Shown piece by piece: positions 6,076-6,531 of a DNA stretch of 6,531 nucleotides. Every line of letters starts with the position of its first letter. The stretch's first letter is position 1. Origin of the DNA: Actinomycetes bacterium (GTDB taxonomy: Bacteria; Actinomycetota; Actinomycetes; Propionibacteriales; Nocardioidaceae); NCBI GenBank assembly GCA_023415395.1, contig JAEZKN010000559.1, positions 1-6,531 of the forward strand, given 5' to 3'. Under the pieces are notes generated by a model. It worked only from the letters and a program-made list of their open reading frames with translations, had not been told where the DNA came from and made no database searches. A program made the translations under genes and the position numbers.

Positions 6076-6531
6076 CAGGCGGTGGCGGCGACCGAGGGAG
6101 CCTGGTCCATGCCGGTCATCGTGTCGGCCGCGGTCGCGTAGGGGAAGCTCCCGTCAGCCCGCTGCAGAGGCGCCAGCTCGAGCAGGGTCTGGCGTGCGCG
6201 CCTCCGCCGCCCGGTGACGGCCTCGGCGAGCGCGACGCCGCTGGTGCCCTCGACCCAGACCACCTGCGGGGGGCGGGGGAAGGCGCGCTGCCGGTGATAG
6301 GGACGGTGGCCGCGCACACCGCCGTGCTCGGAGGCGAAGCGGCGGGTCTGGGCCAGCGTGCGCTCGGCCATGCGATGGCGACCGGCGGTGTGGAGCATCA
6401 GGGTGCCCCAGGAGGCGGCGTCGAGCGGGTGGGCGTCGTCGGGGCCGTCGGGGCCGTACCCACGGCGGAAGCGTCCAGGCCCCGGGAGCCACATCCGCCG
6501 CAGGAGCCCGCGCTCGACCGCCTCGCGCGCC
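6042..6531 (-). CDS. C-terminal part of an alpha/alpha-barrel (six-hairpin-like) protein, 5'-partial
   Basis: The last 162 codons of a gene that enters from the right edge. The repeating pattern DAASWGTLMLHTAGRHRMAE ... VVWVEGTSGVALAEAVTG ... LQRADGSFPYATAA ... PSVAATAWWVMAA alternates amphipathic helices with short conserved turns. W-x-E-G-T and G-x-(V/F)-PYAT ... AATAW are, from memory, marks of alpha/alpha-toroid proteins related to six-hairpin glycosidases found in glycan loci. A terpene-cyclase-like toroid is the alternative. No catalytic residues can be assigned with only the C-terminus. The protein stops soon after the AATAWW motif, about where related sequences end, so its C-terminus looks natural or shortened by only a few residues. 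A tandem 9-bp GGGGCCGTC/GGGGCCGTA near 6441 simply encodes the GPDGPDD region. Confidence 0.6.
   Translation of the reverse strand, partial: AREAVERGLLRRMWLPGPGRFRRGYGPDGPDDAHPLDAASWGTLMLHTAGRHRMAERTLAQTRRFASEHGGVRGHRPYHRQRAFPRPPQVVWVEGTSGVALAEAVTGRRRRARQTLLELAPLQRADGSFPYATAADTMTGMDQAPSVAATAWWVMAAAAATG

Noticed and set aside
4969..6141. 390-codon open frame on the plus strand
   Set aside because: Antisense to the oxidase remnant; no family motifs, whereas the minus strand shows clear oxidase signatures.
6441..6458. Tandem 9-bp repeat GGGGCCGTC/GGGGCCGTA
   Set aside because: In-frame and simply encodes a Gly-Pro-Asp duplication inside the coding sequence; no sign of a regulatory role.

Overview
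The window is very GC-rich, and its real reading frames end almost every codon in G or C. That, together with the gene families present, points to a high-GC actinomycete (Actinomycetota). A Nocardioides-like or other propionibacterial/streptosporangial host is a guess only. No rRNA, tRNA, CRISPR array, integrase or transposase is visible.

Left part (1-4153): two divergent transcription units. Leftward runs the N-terminal 260 codons of a LuxR/MalT-type (LAL) regulator with a STAND-like P-loop ATPase domain; its sensor and helix-turn-helix parts lie outside the window. Rightward runs a tight two-gene operon. It begins with an Rv2258c-like SAM-dependent methyltransferase (winged-helix-like N-terminus plus Rossmann domain). 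A GTGA stop/start overlap then couples it to a 724-residue protein that joins a complete alpha/beta-hydrolase to a complete GT-B glycosyltransferase. The shared 116-bp control region holds a likely leaderless promoter for the regulator, a strong ribosome binding site for the methyltransferase, and two copies of AGGTCGGGG exactly 21 bp apart. The simplest reading is a regulated small-molecule or lipid tailoring cassette (methylation, ester chemistry, glycosylation), but the substrate cannot be read from the sequence.

Right part (4154-6531): a leftward run of genes, convergent with the operon and partly decayed. From right to left these are: the C-terminal 162 codons of an alpha/alpha-barrel (six-hairpin-like) protein; a BBE-type FAD-linked oxidase that has lost most of its FAD-binding N-terminal half, with an 11-bp perfect tandem repeat at the point where homology stops; a small conserved protein of unknown function with possible membrane segments; and a short coding-like stretch that starts with a GTGA overlap and appears frameshifted after about 20 codons. 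This side looks like an eroding accessory region.

Most interesting points: the hydrolase-glycosyltransferase fusion coupled to a methyltransferase under a divergent LAL regulator; an evenly spaced four-cysteine cluster in the hydrolase half; and the truncation scar in the oxidase gene.
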